64,000 nt of DNA, from assembly GCF_029351045.1 (NCBI RefSeq), contig NZ_JARKIN010000001.1, positions 2,442,001 to 2,506,000 on the forward strand. The letters run 5' to 3'. The DNA comes from Streptomyces sp. WMMB303 (lineage in GTDB: Bacteria > Actinomycetota > Actinomycetes > Streptomycetales > Streptomycetaceae). The translations under genes and the position numbers were made by a program. Below, one piece after another: positions 43,294 to 52,695 of this stretch; the stretch's first letter is position 1, and every line of letters begins with the position of its first letter. The notes beneath the pieces are model-generated. The model worked only from the letters and a program-made list of their open reading frames with translations, had not been told where the DNA came from and did no database searches.

Positions 43294-43369
43294 GGTACGG
43301 GCCCCAGACACCGGTAGGGGTCCCGGACGCCGGTAGGGGTCCCGGACGCCGGTAGGGGCCCCGGGCGCC
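43294..43369. repeat. 19-bp minisatellite downstream of murA
   Basis: Four units starting GGTA(G/C)GGG at 43294, 43313, 43332 and 43351, period 19 bp; copies two and three are identical (GGTAGGGGTCCCGGACGCC). It lies in the 281-bp convergent gap after murA. Confidence 0.85.
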
Positions 43370-43396
43370 GTGCGGGCCTGCCCGGCAAGGAACACC

Positions 43397-43433
43397 GCCC
43401 GGGCCCGTCGTCCCCCGTACGACAGGCCCGGGC
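43397..43433. terminator. Hairpin terminator between murA and the ABC operon
   Basis: A 15-bp stem with one mismatch (43397-43411 with 43419-43433) and a 7-nt loop in a convergent gap. Confidence 0.55.
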
Positions 43434-43516
43434 GCGCAACCGGTGCCCCTGTTGTCGGCGGCCGGCCGCCGGCGGCAGCGGCCAGTCGTCAGCCACCGCC
43501 CGCCGGCCACCACCCG

Positions 43517-44647
43517 TCAGCGGGCGACCTCCTCCACCAGGACGGGGTTGTCGTGCGGGGTGAGGGTGCAGCGGGCGCCGGGGGTGAGGGTCTCCGCCTC
43601 CCAGCTCGGCAGGTCGGCCTTGGCCTCGGCTCCGGAATCGGTGGTCAGCAGGAGGCGGGTGACGCCGCCGAGGAAGGTGGCCACCCGGACGGTCGCCGGT
43701 TCGCCCTTCGCCTCGGTACCGGTGTGCACCTTCAGCCCCTCGGGGCGCAGCAGGACGTCCACCTCGCGGCCGGCGCCGGGGCACTTCCCGTGCACCGGGA
43801 GCCGCCGTCCGAGCACCTCGACGGCGCCGCTGTCGCCCATGACGCCGGGCAGCCGGTTCATCGTGCCGACGAACTCGGCGACGAACGGCGTCTCGGGCCG
43901 CTCGTAGAGCTCGTTCGGCGGGGCGCACTGCTCCAGGCGGCCGTCCCGCATCACCGCGACGCGGTCGGCCATCGACAGCGCCTCCTCCTGGTCGTGGGTG
44001 ACGAAGACGGTGGTGATGCCCAGTTCGAGCTGGAGGCGGCGGATCTCCTCGCGCAGTTGCAGCCGCACCTTGGCGTCCAGGGCGGAGAGCGGTTCGTCCA
44101 GCAGCAGGATCCGGGGGCGGATGGCCAGGGCGCGGGCGAGTGCGACGCGCTGCTGCTGGCCGCCGGAGAGCTGGTGCGGGTAGTGCTTCTCGCGACCCGG
44201 CAGCCCGACCAGTTCCAGCAGTTCGGTGGCGCGCGCCGCCCGCTCGGCCTTGGGTGCCTTGCGGACGCGCAGCCCGTAGGCGACGTTCTCGGCGGCCGTC
44301 ATGGTGGGGAAGAGGCTGTAGGACTGGAAGACCATGCCGATGTCCCGCCGGTTGGCGGGCACGGCGGTCACGTCCTCGCCGCCGATGAGCAGTTCGCCGC
44401 GGTCGGCGCTCTCGAATCCGGCGATGATGCGCAGTGCGGTGGTCTTGCCGCAGCCGGACGGGCCCAGCAGGGCCACCAGTTCGCCGGGGGCGATGTCCAG
44501 GTCGAGCCCGTCCAGCGCGGTGGTGGCGCCGAAGGAGCGCTGCAGTCCGCGTAGCCGCAGGCCGACGCCGCCGGGCCGGTCCTCGGGGGTGGCCGCCGTG
44601 CCGGGGGCGGTCACGGCGGTGGTCGCGGTGCTCGCTGTGGTGGTCAT
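43517..44647 (-). CDS. ABC transporter ATP-binding protein (spermidine/iron/phosphonate type)
   Basis: 376 residues. Walker A LLGPSGCGKTTALRII, Q-loop MVFQSYSLFPTMTAAENVAY, signature YPHQLSGGQQQRVALARALA, Walker B RILLLDEPLSALDAKVRLQL and switch VFVTHDQEEALSMADR are all intact. A C-terminal TOBE-type domain (about 290-376) follows. It powers the two permeases encoded just upstream. Its ATG overlaps the previous stop (ATGA), making it the last gene of a four-gene importer operon. The family cannot tell the substrate. Confidence 0.95.
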   Translation of the reverse strand: MTTTASTATTAVTAPGTAATPEDRPGGVGLRLRGLQRSFGATTALDGLDLDIAPGELVALLGPSGCGKTTALRIIAGFESADRGELLIGGEDVTAVPANRRDIGMVFQSYSLFPTMTAAENVAYGLRVRKAPKAERAARATELLELVGLPGREKHYPHQLSGGQQQRVALARALAIRPRILLLDEPLSALDAKVRLQLREEIRRLQLELGITTVFVTHDQEEALSMADRVAVMRDGRLEQCAPPNELYERPETPFVAEFVGTMNRLPGVMGDSGAVEVLGRRLPVHGKCPGAGREVDVLLRPEGLKVHTGTEAKGEPATVRVATFLGGVTRLLLTTDSGAEAKADLPSWEAETLTPGARCTLTPHDNPVLVEEVAR

Positions 44648-45516
44648 ACGGTCGTCTTCCTCCGGTTGCCGGTCCGGTTCCGGTTGCGGGTGCGTCCGCC
44701 GGCGAGGTTGGTGAGCAGGAGCAGCAGGCCCCAGGTGATGAGCAGGCTGAGCATGGCGGCGGCGACGGAGAGCTGGGCCTCGTAGTCGCCGACGTGCACC
44801 ATCCACACGGAGAACGGTTCGAAGCCGAGCACGCTCGCCACGGTGTACTCGCCCAGCACCATGGCCAGGCTGAGGACGGCGCCGCTGACGATGGCGGGCC
44901 GCAGGTTGGGGACCACGACCCGGCACAGTGTGCCCAGCCGCGAGGCGCCCAGGCTGCGGGAGGCTTCCACCAGCGTCTTGAGGTCGGTGCCGCGCAGTCC
45001 GCCGTCCAGCGAGCGGTAGAGGAACGGCAGCGACATGACGGTGTAGACGAGGACGAGGACCAGCGGGAAGCTCTTGTTGTGCAGTGCCTGGAAGGTGGCC
45101 CACAGCGGGGTGTCGGCCAGGTCCTGCTCCCAGGAGAGCACCGTGCTGACCCCGGCCACGAGGGCGACGGGCGGCATGATGAGCGGCACCATGCACAGCA
45201 CTTCGACGACGCGGCGCAGCCTGGGCAGCCGCAGCGTGACGACGACCATGGTGGGCACCATCAGCAGCAGCCCGAGTGCGACCGTCGCCAGGCCGAGCCG
45301 GATCGACAGGCCGAGACTGGTGGCCATGCCCTCGTCCCGCAGGCCCCGGGCGTACGCGCCGAAGGTGATGCCCTTGCCGGGGTCGTCGACGGTGAACCAG
45401 AGGGAGGCGGCGACGGGGACGAGGAAGTAGAGCGCGGCCAGCAGCAGCACCAGGAAGCTGCCGTACGGGCGCTTGCGTACCCGGCGCATACGGGGGGTGG
45501 CGGTCAGCCCAGCCAT
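44644..45516 (-). CDS. ABC transporter permease (second)
   Basis: 290 residues, six transmembrane segments, PotC-like. The EAA loop is TDLKTLVEASRSLGASRLGT. An Arg-rich tail ends the protein. It overlaps the first permease by 13 bases and the ATPase by 4. It pairs with the first permease to form the channel. Confidence 0.93.
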   Translation of the reverse strand: MAGLTATPRMRRVRKRPYGSFLVLLLAALYFLVPVAASLWFTVDDPGKGITFGAYARGLRDEGMATSLGLSIRLGLATVALGLLLMVPTMVVVTLRLPRLRRVVEVLCMVPLIMPPVALVAGVSTVLSWEQDLADTPLWATFQALHNKSFPLVLVLVYTVMSLPFLYRSLDGGLRGTDLKTLVEASRSLGASRLGTLCRVVVPNLRPAIVSGAVLSLAMVLGEYTVASVLGFEPFSVWMVHVGDYEAQLSVAAAMLSLLITWGLLLLLTNLAGGRTRNRNRTGNRRKTTV

Positions 45517-46451
45517 CGGTTGCTCCGTCGTTGCAGCGGGATTTGTATTGCCATCACGAGCAGCGCGATCACCACCATGTTGAGGCTCATGGCGAGCGCG
45601 AGGTTCTCCTGCCCGACCAGGACGTTGCCGGACAGCGCGTTGGCGATCTGGATGGTGATCAGCGGTACCGAGCTGCCCGTCATCACGGCGGCGGTGGCGT
45701 GCGAGGCGAAGGCGGTGCCGAACATCAGTACGGCTCCGCCCAGCAGTGAGGGCATCAGTACCGGCAGCCCCACGTGGCGCCAGAACTGCGCCTTGGTCGC
45801 GCCGCAGGAGGCGGCGGCCTCCCGCCACTGCGTGCGGACGCCGTCCAGTGCGGGCAGCACGGTGACGACCATCAGCGGGACCATGAAGTACAGGTAGGCC
45901 AGCACCAGTCCGGTGAAGGTGTAGAGGCTGAACCCGGTGCTCTTCAGGTGCAGCAGCCGGGTCACGGTTCCGGTGGTGCCGAGGGTGGCGATGAAGGCGA
46001 AGGCGAGCGGTGCTCCGCTGAAGTTGGCGAAGACGCCGGACGCCGAGACGGCGGCCTTGCGCAGCGCCCCGTTCCGGGAGCTGAGCAGCGCCTGTCCGAT
46101 GACGGTGCCCAGGACGGTGGCCAGCACCGCGCTGAGCAGGGAGAGCTTGACGCTGCCTGCCAGTCCGGTGGCGTAGGCGCCGGACAGCGAGCGGCGTACG
46201 TTCTCCAGGCTGTAGTGGTCGGCGCCGGTGGCCGGGTCGACGACGGTGAACGCGTTGTAGGCCAGGGTGCAGGCGGGCAGGCCGAAGCAGACGGCCATGA
46301 AGGCGAAGAACGGTACGACGGCGGGCCAGCGCCAGTGCCGGGCGCCGCCGCCCGCGCGGCGGCGCGCCGACGCGGGCGGGGTGGCGCCGGATCGCTGCCC
46401 GGTCGCGGGGGCGGCGGGGCCGGCCGGGTCGGCGGGGGTCGTCACAGCCAT
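45504..46451 (-). CDS. ABC transporter permease (first)
   Basis: 315 residues, PotB-like, with six transmembrane segments after an Ala/Pro/Arg-rich 45-residue N-terminus. The EAA loop reads QWREAAASCGATKAQFWRHV. Its ATG (46451) overlaps the stop of the binding-protein gene (TGATG). Confidence 0.93.
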   Translation of the reverse strand: MAVTTPADPAGPAAPATGQRSGATPPASARRRAGGGARHWRWPAVVPFFAFMAVCFGLPACTLAYNAFTVVDPATGADHYSLENVRRSLSGAYATGLAGSVKLSLLSAVLATVLGTVIGQALLSSRNGALRKAAVSASGVFANFSGAPLAFAFIATLGTTGTVTRLLHLKSTGFSLYTFTGLVLAYLYFMVPLMVVTVLPALDGVRTQWREAAASCGATKAQFWRHVGLPVLMPSLLGGAVLMFGTAFASHATAAVMTGSSVPLITIQIANALSGNVLVGQENLALAMSLNMVVIALLVMAIQIPLQRRSNRWLG

Positions 46452-47602
46452 CAGCTGACCGCCGCGCCCCAGCCCTCGCTGATGGTCTTCTGCGCCTCGG
46501 CCTCCTGGGCGTGGGTGGGGAACTTCGGCGTGCCGTCGACCTCGGGGAGCTTGGCGGCGGCCTTCTTGTCGACGGTGCCGTCCTCGGTCATCTTCTCCAG
46601 CAGCGCGGGCCGCGAGTAGCCCCTGAGCCAGATGTTCTGGCCCTGGGGGCTGTAGAGGAACTCCAGCCACAGCCGGGCGGCTGCCGGGTGGGGCGCGTAC
46701 TTGTTGACGCCCTGGTTGTAGTACTGCGAGTACTGGCCGTCGGTGGGCACGTTGACCTTCCAGTCCACGCCCTTGGACTTCAGCTCCTCGCCGTAGCCGA
46801 GGTTGAGGTAGTCCCAGTCGATGGAGATGGGCGTCTCGCCCTTCTGGATGGTGGCCTTGGTGGACTCGACGGGCACGTAGTTGCCGCTCTTCTTGAGCTT
46901 CTCGAAGAAGTCGAGGCCGGGCTGCACGTCGTCGAAGCCGCCGCCGTTGGCGAGCGAGGCGGCGATGACGGAGGAGAAGGCGGAGGAGGACTCGTTCGGG
47001 TTGCCGTTGAGGGCGACCTTGTTCTTGTACTGCGGCTTGAGCAGGTCCTTGAAGCTCTTGGGGCACTCCTTGACGGCCTTGGCGTCGCAGCCGAGGGAGA
47101 TGTAGCCGCCGTAGTTGTTCATGAAGGAGCCGTCGGACTGCTTCTGGGAGTCGGGTATCGCGTCCCAGCCCTTGACCTTGTAGGGGGCCAGCAGCTTCTT
47201 GGCCTTGGCCTGCTGCATGAACGCGGTGCCCAGGTCGAGTGCGTCGACGGCGCGGTCCTGGCCCTTGCGCTTGGCCGCGGCGTTGAGGGCGCCCTGGCTG
47301 CTGCCGCCCGGGTCCTCGTTGTGGACCTCGATGCCGTACTTCTTCTCGAAGGTCTTGATCATCTGGCCGTAGTTGGACCAGGTCGGCGCGAGGGCGTAGA
47401 CGTTCAGCTCGCCCTCCTTCTTCGCCGCCGCCACCAGCTTGTCCATACCGCCCAGGTCCGCGGCCGAGCGGGCCTTGCTCGCCTCGCTGTCCGAGCCCTG
47501 TGCCGGTGCCGAGCCGCAGCCGGTTGCCGCGGCGGAGAGGGTGACGACCGCTGCCGCGGCGGTCAACAGGCGGCTCCTACGGCTGAGATGGTCTGCCTTC
47601 AC
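46451..47602 (-). CDS. ABC transporter substrate-binding lipoprotein
   Basis: 383 residues from GTG 47602 with AGGAG 8 bases upstream. The lipobox ATGC gives a lipid anchor at Cys29. The mature part is a family 1-type extracellular solute-binding protein (GELNVYALAPTWSNYGQMI, FEKKYGIEVHNEDPGGSSQ). Related importers take up polyamines, iron or 2-aminoethylphosphonate. A GntR regulator of the PhnF kind and a HAD phosphatase lie divergently, which makes a phosphonate or other phospho-compound plausible but unproven. Confidence 0.9.
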   Translation of the reverse strand: MKADHLSRRSRLLTAAAAVVTLSAAATGCGSAPAQGSDSEASKARSAADLGGMDKLVAAAKKEGELNVYALAPTWSNYGQMIKTFEKKYGIEVHNEDPGGSSQGALNAAAKRKGQDRAVDALDLGTAFMQQAKAKKLLAPYKVKGWDAIPDSQKQSDGSFMNNYGGYISLGCDAKAVKECPKSFKDLLKPQYKNKVALNGNPNESSSAFSSVIAASLANGGGFDDVQPGLDFFEKLKKSGNYVPVESTKATIQKGETPISIDWDYLNLGYGEELKSKGVDWKVNVPTDGQYSQYYNQGVNKYAPHPAAARLWLEFLYSPQGQNIWLRGYSRPALLEKMTEDGTVDKKAAAKLPEVDGTPKFPTHAQEAEAQKTISEGWGAAVS

Positions 47603-47873
47603 GTTTCCACTCCTGGGGTTCGTGCCCGTCACCTGTATGGACAAGCTCGATTCATTGAGCGTGGGAAAGCTAGCAGCACGCACCCCGTGGCGCCAAGCCG
47701 GACCACCTGGCAAACCCCCAGCTCAAAGCGTTATTTGCGAACAGGTTTAGCGCTCCGAGCTGCGGTTATACGCATCTGCCCTGCCCGCTTGATGTGCACA
47801 CTGCTGCGCACAGATGGCATGATCTGGCGGAGTCCGCGCAGCCCGTGAGCGCAGCACGTCGAGGGAGTCGCCC

Positions 47874-48671
47874 ATGTCCGAGTCCGCCCGCGGTGGCCGC
47901 CGCAGGACCGCCGGTCGCACGCCGTCGCAGCGCGGCGACCCGCGGCACGAGCGGATCGCCGACGAACTGCGCCGCGCCATCGCCGACGGGCACTATCCGG
48001 TCGGCGCGACCCTCCCCTCGGAGGCGGAACTCGCCACCGCGCACGGCGCCTCCCGCGGCACCGTGCGGCAGGCCGTCTCCGCACTGCTCGCCGAGGGCCT
48101 GATCGGCTCCCGGCAGGGCGCCCGCCGCGTGGTGCTGTCCACCACACCCAGCCAGACCTTCACCGAACTGCGCAGCTTCGCCCAGTGGGCCCGCGCCGGG
48201 GGCCGGACCGCGGGCGGACTGGTGGTGACCTCGGACTGGGACACCGCGCGCCCCGAAGAGGCCGGCCTGCTCCAGGTCCCGCACGGCGCTCCGGTGCTGC
48301 GCGTGCTCCGGATCCGCACCCTGGACGAGGAACCCGTACTGCTGGAGCGGACCGTCTACGCGGAGTGGATCGGCACCGCCGTCGACGCGCTGCCGGCCGA
48401 CTGCGAGTCGGTCACCCAGCGGCTTTACGACGACAGCGGGCTCGTCTTCGCGCACGGCGAGCACCACATCGACGCAGTCGCCGCCGGAACCGCCGACGCG
48501 GAGCACCTGGGCGTGCGCCGGGGCAGCCCGCTGCTGCGGGTGCGCCGCACCACCACGACGGCCGACGGGCGCCCGGTGGAGACCTCCGACGACCGCTACC
48601 GCCCCGGCTCGGTCGTCTTCACCGTCCGCAACTCCACCCAGACCAACCCGCTGGCGCGCACCCGCGCGTGA
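47874..48671 (+). CDS. GntR family regulator with UTRA domain
   Basis: 265 residues. The winged helix (about 22-90: ERIADELRRAIADGHYPVGA, SEAELATAHGASRGTVRQAV) is followed by a UTRA effector domain (about 105-258: VLRVLRIRTLDEEPVLLERT, RRGSPLLRVRRTTTTADGRP). This is the HutC/PhnF subfamily, which binds small metabolites. It is divergent from the ABC importer operon, with 271 bp between starts, and its stop overlaps the HAD gene (GTGA). It probably controls both units. Confidence 0.93.
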   Translation: MSESARGGRRRTAGRTPSQRGDPRHERIADELRRAIADGHYPVGATLPSEAELATAHGASRGTVRQAVSALLAEGLIGSRQGARRVVLSTTPSQTFTELRSFAQWARAGGRTAGGLVVTSDWDTARPEEAGLLQVPHGAPVLRVLRIRTLDEEPVLLERTVYAEWIGTAVDALPADCESVTQRLYDDSGLVFAHGEHHIDAVAAGTADAEHLGVRRGSPLLRVRRTTTTADGRPVETSDDRYRPGSVVFTVRNSTQTNPLARTRA

Positions 48672-49474
48672 GCCGCCCCGCCGGTGCGCACCCGCACGCC
48701 GGCGGCCTCCACCCACCGACGAAGTGCGAGCCCGCATTGCCCACTCCCCCGCCCTCGCCCGGCCTGCCACCGGGAGGCACCACCGCGCCCGCCTCCCCCC
48801 GCGCCCTGCCGGGAACCGGCCGGACGCCCGCCGCCCTGCTCTGCGACATGGACGGCACCCTCGTCGACACCGAACGCGACTGGCTGGCGACCCTCGCCCA
48901 GTTGCTGGCCGAGCACGGCGCCGACACCGGTGAGGCGGCCCTCGCCCCCTTCGCGGGCCTGCCGCTGGACGGCGCGGCCGCACTCGTGGCCCGGCGCACC
49001 GGCCTGGCCGCCGAGGCCGCGCAGGCCAGGCTGGACGCCACGTTCACAGCACGGGTGCGCGCCGGAGTGACGGTGCAGCCCGGCGCACTGGCGCTGCTGG
49101 ACAGCGCCCGGGGAATGGGCGTCCCGGTGGCGCTCGTCACGGCGTCCGAACGGCCGATCGCCGACCTGGTGCTGACCACATTGGGGCCGCACCGCTTCAC
49201 CTGCTCGGTCGCACACGGCGAGACCCCGCGCGGCAAACCGCACCCGGACCCCTACCTGGCCGCCGCCCGCCTCCTGAAAGTCCCCGCCACCGCGTGCCTG
49301 GCCCTGGAGGACACCCCCACCGGCGCCGCCTCCGCCCGCGCCGCGGGCTGCCGGGTGATCGCCGTCCCGACCGTGGACGGCATCGAGGAGACCCCCGGCA
49401 CCCTGCTGCTGCCCTCCCTCCAGGACGTCGACCTGGGAGCGCTGCCGCTCGCCTTCGGGGAGGACAGCGACTGA
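48668..49474 (+). CDS. HAD-superfamily phosphatase
   Basis: 268 residues if read from GTG 48668, which overlaps the GntR stop by 4 bases; TTG 48737 would give a 245-residue form that drops part of the Pro-rich N-terminus. HAD motifs are clear: motif I LLCDMDGTLVDTERDW, motif II ALVTASERP, motif III RGKPHPDPYL and motif IV LALEDTPTGAASARAAGC. The cap sequence is of the beta-phosphoglucomutase/phosphonatase-like type. It would dephosphorylate a small metabolite, perhaps one linked to the importer next door. The exact substrate is unknown. Confidence 0.9.
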   Translation: MSRPAGAHPHAGGLHPPTKCEPALPTPPPSPGLPPGGTTAPASPRALPGTGRTPAALLCDMDGTLVDTERDWLATLAQLLAEHGADTGEAALAPFAGLPLDGAAALVARRTGLAAEAAQARLDATFTARVRAGVTVQPGALALLDSARGMGVPVALVTASERPIADLVLTTLGPHRFTCSVAHGETPRGKPHPDPYLAAARLLKVPATACLALEDTPTGAASARAAGCRVIAVPTVDGIEETPGTLLLPSLQDVDLGALPLAFGEDSD

Positions 49475-49631
49475 CTCCGGCCCGGTCCGGTACCGCAGCC
49501 GCCCGGAGCCCGGCGCCCGTCCCGGGACGGGAGGGGGCTACCTGTCCGGGGGGCGGCTCTCGGACACGCGCAACGGGAGGCGGCGGCGCTCGAGAGCCGC
49601 GAACCTCCGCGCCCGGGTGCGGACACACGAA

Positions 49632-49659
49632 GGGCGGCCCCCCGAGTGGGGGGCCGCCC
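49632..49659. terminator. Bidirectional hairpin terminator
   Basis: A 12-bp perfect stem (49632-49643 with 49648-49659) with loop GAGT, between the convergent HAD phosphatase gene and hup. Confidence 0.7.
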
Positions 49660-49680
49660 TCTGCTTCAGTGTCTCAGGGC

Positions 49681-49962
49681 TTACTTGCCCTTCGCCGCTT
49701 CCTTGAGCTTGGAGCCCGCCGAAACCTTGACGCTGTGCCCGGCCGGGATCTGGATCGGGTCACCGGTCTGCGGGTTGCGCGCGGTGCGCGCCGCCCGGTG
49801 GGTGCGCTCGAAGGTGAGGAAGCCGGGGATGGTGACCTTCTCGTCGCCCTTGGCGACGACCTCGCCGACGGTCTCGGCGAACGCCGACAGGATCGCGTCG
49901 GCGTCCTTACGGGTCACCTCGGCACGCTCGGACAGAGCGGCCACCAGCTCACTGCGGTTCAT
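49681..49962 (-). CDS. hup: HU family nucleoid-associated protein
   Basis: 93 residues, the normal length of the short Streptomyces HU (HupA type, without a Lys-rich tail). The family motif is MNRSELVAALSERAEVTRKD and the DNA-clamping arm includes FERTHRAARTARNPQTGDPI. It bends DNA and helps compact the nucleoid. ATG 49962 follows CGGGAG at 8 bases. The order murA, hup, malic enzyme is part of the conserved core chromosome. Confidence 0.97.
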   Translation of the reverse strand: MNRSELVAALSERAEVTRKDADAILSAFAETVGEVVAKGDEKVTIPGFLTFERTHRAARTARNPQTGDPIQIPAGHSVKVSAGSKLKEAAKGK

Positions 49963-50438
49963 AATTCGTACTCCCGTGTTCTTCTTGCCGATGAGGCGTG
50001 AGATCGAAGCCGATGCTGCCAGGGCCCTCCGACAGTCCCCGGACCCGGGTCCGCCTTCGGGCCCGCGCGCCCCGTGGGGGTATCCCCCTGGACAAGGTCC
50101 GTTTCGGGGTCTCCCCCTCGGACGAAGTCCTTGGGAATGCATCCTGCCCCTACCTGCGGCGGGAAAGCCAATCCGGCGTCATCCGGCGCCCTCGCGCGTA
50201 CTGACGTGTCTTGGCCTCTGGCTGCCCGCAACACTAAGGGGCCCGCCCGAGTGAACCCCCGCCCGACGCGCCGGGGCCCCCGCGGCCGACACGGCGCCGC
50301 GCGGGCAGGAGACCCGGATGGGGGCCGCAGGCGGCGCCGTCCGGATGCTCCCGGGCGCGGAGGCCGGCAGCCGGGGGCGAGGGCCCGGGTACGCCTCCGG
50401 GGGCCGTCGCACGGCTTCCGGCAGGCCGGGCGGAGCCC
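49963..50438. other. 476-bp region upstream of hup
   Basis: No convincing gene. It contains short G5/C5 hairpins near 50080-50125 (GGGGGTATCCCCC-like) that could be part of the hup leader or end the malic-enzyme transcript. Its malic-enzyme end (50400-50438) is G+C-rich with partial dyads but no clean terminator. Confidence 0.45.
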
Positions 50439-51875
50439 TCAGCCGGCCTGCGCCGGCTCCTTGGCGGCCTTCGCCTCGCCCTCGCTCACCGCGGCGTCGC
50501 GGACCGCGCCGGCGACGGCGCCGGAGACCTTCTCGTTGAAGACGCTGGGGATGATGTAGTTCGGGTTCAGCTCGTCCTCGCCGACCACGTCGGCCAGCGC
50601 CCGCGCCGCGGCCAGCATCATCGCGTCGTCCACGGTGCGGGACTGCGCGTCCAGCAGGCCGCGGAAGACGCCGGGGAAGACCAGCACGTTGTTGATCTGG
50701 TTGGGGAAGTCCGACCGTCCGGTGGCCACCACGGCGGCCGACTCGCGGGCCGCCGCCGGGTCGACCTCCGGGTCCGGGTTGGCGAGCGCGAACACAATGG
50801 CGCCGTCGGCCATCCTGGCGATGTCGCTGCCGTCCAGGACGTTGGGCGCGGAGACGCCGATGAACACGTCCGCGCCGACCACGACCTCCTTGAGGGTGCC
50901 CGTGTGTCCCTCGGGGTTGGTGTTGTCGGCGACCCACCGCATCGGTGAGCCCTCCTCGGCGTCCGCGAGGTCCTCGCGGCCCGCGTGGACGACGCCGTGG
51001 ATGTCCGCGACGACGGCGTGCTTGACGCCCGCCTCCAGCAGCAGCTTCAGGATCGCCGTACCGGCGGCGCCCGCCCCGGACATCACGACGCGGACGTCCT
51101 CGATCCGCTTGCCCACCACACGCAGCGCGTTGTAGAGCGCGGAGAGCACCACGATGGCGGTTCCGTGCTGGTCGTCGTGGAAGACGGGGATGTCGACGGC
51201 CTCCCGCAGCCGCGCCTCGATCTCGAAGCAGCGCGGCGCGGAGATGTCCTCCAGGTTGATCCCGGCGAAGCCGGGCGCCAGCGCCTTGACGACCTCCACA
51301 ATCGTGTCGGTGTCCTGGGTGTCCAGGCAGATCGGCCAGGCGTCGATCCCGGCGAACCGCTTGAAGAGGGCCGCCTTGCCCTCCATCACCGGGAGCGCCG
51401 CCTGCGGGCCGATGTTGCCCAGGCCCAGCACGGCGGAGCCGTCGGTGACGACGGCGACGCTGTTGCGCTTGATCGTCAGACGCCGCGCGTCCTCGGGGTG
51501 CTCGGCGATCTGCGTGCAGACCCGGGCCACACCCGGGGTGTAGATCATCGACAGGTCGTCGCGGTTGCGAATGGGGTGCTTGGCGGACATCTCGATCTTG
51601 CCGCCGAGGTGCATCAGGAAGGTACGGTCCGAGACCTTGCCGATGGCGACGCCCTCGACGGTGCGCAGCTCGGCCACGATCTCGTCGGCGTGCGCGGTGG
51701 AACTGGCCGCGATCGTCACGTCGATCCGCAGCCGCTCGTGGCCCGAGGCCGTCACGTCGAGGCCGGTGACCGAGCCTCCGGAGGACTCCACGACCGTGGT
51801 GAGCTGACTGACCGCCGTCCCGCCTGCGGGGACCTCCAGGCGGACCGTCATCGAGTAGGAGACGCTTGGCGCCAT
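50439..51875 (-). CDS. Malic enzyme with N-terminal ACT-like domain
   Basis: 478 residues. Residues 1-85 form an ACT-like regulatory domain. The malic-enzyme core follows: [58 protein letters not shown] (metal and substrate sites) and the dinucleotide loop [20 protein letters not shown]. It oxidatively decarboxylates malate to pyruvate, linking the TCA cycle with lipid or antibiotic precursor supply. From memory the S. coelicolor gene at this place is NAD-dependent; coenzyme choice is not visible to me here. ATG 51875 follows AGAGGAAG. Confidence 0.95.
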   Translation of the reverse strand: MAPSVSYSMTVRLEVPAGGTAVSQLTTVVESSGGSVTGLDVTASGHERLRIDVTIAASSTAHADEIVAELRTVEGVAIGKVSDRTFLMHLGGKIEMSAKHPIRNRDDLSMIYTPGVARVCTQIAEHPEDARRLTIKRNSVAVVTDGSAVLGLGNIGPQAALPVMEGKAALFKRFAGIDAWPICLDTQDTDTIVEVVKALAPGFAGINLEDISAPRCFEIEARLREAVDIPVFHDDQHGTAIVVLSALYNALRVVGKRIEDVRVVMSGAGAAGTAILKLLLEAGVKHAVVADIHGVVHAGREDLADAEEGSPMRWVADNTNPEGHTGTLKEVVVGADVFIGVSAPNVLDGSDIARMADGAIVFALANPDPEVDPAAARESAAVVATGRSDFPNQINNVLVFPGVFRGLLDAQSRTVDDAMMLAAARALADVVGEDELNPNYIIPSVFNEKVSGAVAGAVRDAAVSEGEAKAAKEPAQAG

Positions 51876-52181
51876 TGCCGACTTCCTCTGCTTTCCCTTG
51901 TCACGTTGTGCGTGTGCGCGCGGGGGCCGCATTTCTTACGGCCTGCGGCGCGCCACGTCAACAGATCGTCCCACCTACCCCCCGGTACGTGGTAACGCAT
52001 CCCTTGTTTCGGAAAGCGTATTCCACCATACGAGAGATTGTCATCCGCGCGGCCGGAGGCGGGCCGCGCGACTCCCCGGAAGAGAACCGGAAGAGAAACG
52101 GCCCCAATTCCTCTGAAACGGACCGAAACCGACTTAGTATCGGCCCGCACACTGCCTCTGCATCACAGGAGACCCGGAAAC
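51876..52181. promoter_or_regulatory. Divergent promoter region, malic enzyme / cold-shock gene
   Basis: 306 bp without a gene. TAGTAT at 52135-52140 is a good -10 box for the cold-shock gene, giving a leader of about 35 nt; a weak CTGAAA at 52113-52118 may be its -35. No long cold-shock leader is visible. Confidence 0.4.
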
Positions 52182-52388
52182 ATGGCTCAGGGCACGGTCA
52201 AGTGGTTCAACGCCGAGAAGGGCTACGGCTTCATCGCACAGGAAGGCGGCGGACCGGACGTCTTCGTGCACTACAGCTCGATCGACAGTGAGGGGTACCG
52301 CAGCCTGGAGGACGCACAGCGCGTCGAGTTCGAGATCACCCAGGGCCGCAAAGGCCCGCAGGCCGACGGCGTCCGCGTGGTCGGCTGA
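52182..52388 (+). CDS. Cold-shock domain protein (CspA type)
   Basis: 68 residues, a single cold-shock domain. RNA-binding motifs RNP1 (KGYGFI) and RNP2 (VFVHY) are intact, and the start [15 protein letters not shown] is diagnostic. It should act as an RNA chaperone in the cytoplasm. ATG 52182 follows AGGAGACCCGGAAAC. Expression is probably strong, given the clean -10 box and terminator. Confidence 0.96.
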   Translation: MAQGTVKWFNAEKGYGFIAQEGGGPDVFVHYSSIDSEGYRSLEDAQRVEFEITQGRKGPQADGVRVVG

Positions 52389-52464
52389 CCACGCGGGTCG
52401 ACCCTGCTGTCGACCGCTGCCGGCTGCTGCCGCCGGCCGCGCCGCCCCGAGGGCGTCCGCACAG

Positions 52465-52503
52465 CGAAGAGGGCTCCCGTCCGGGCGACGGGAGCCCTCT
52501 TCG
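52465..52503 (+). terminator. Hairpin terminator after the cold-shock gene
   Basis: A 17-bp perfect stem (52465-52481 with 52487-52503) with loop CGGGC, 76 bases past the stop. The rest of the 307-bp gap to the HelD-like gene at 52696 shows no further feature. Confidence 0.75.
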
Positions 52504-52695
52504 ATTCACGTCCAGTGACACCGACCCGCCAGCTCGCCTCGCGGCAAGTGGGCGCTCTGAGCGCCTATGGTTGGGCCCGGGGGCATGGATCGGGCCGGTG
52601 CCACACCCAGGCTAACAAACGACCCGCCACCGCGATTCCCCTTGCACGCACCGGTTTCCGGAGCCCTTCCGCACCCCGTACCGGCCCCGCGGGCC

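Noticed and set aside
47793..47812. TGTGC-N10-GCACA as a GntR operator
   Set aside because: The arms are short and the spacing is unusual for GntR/UTRA sites; too weak to list.
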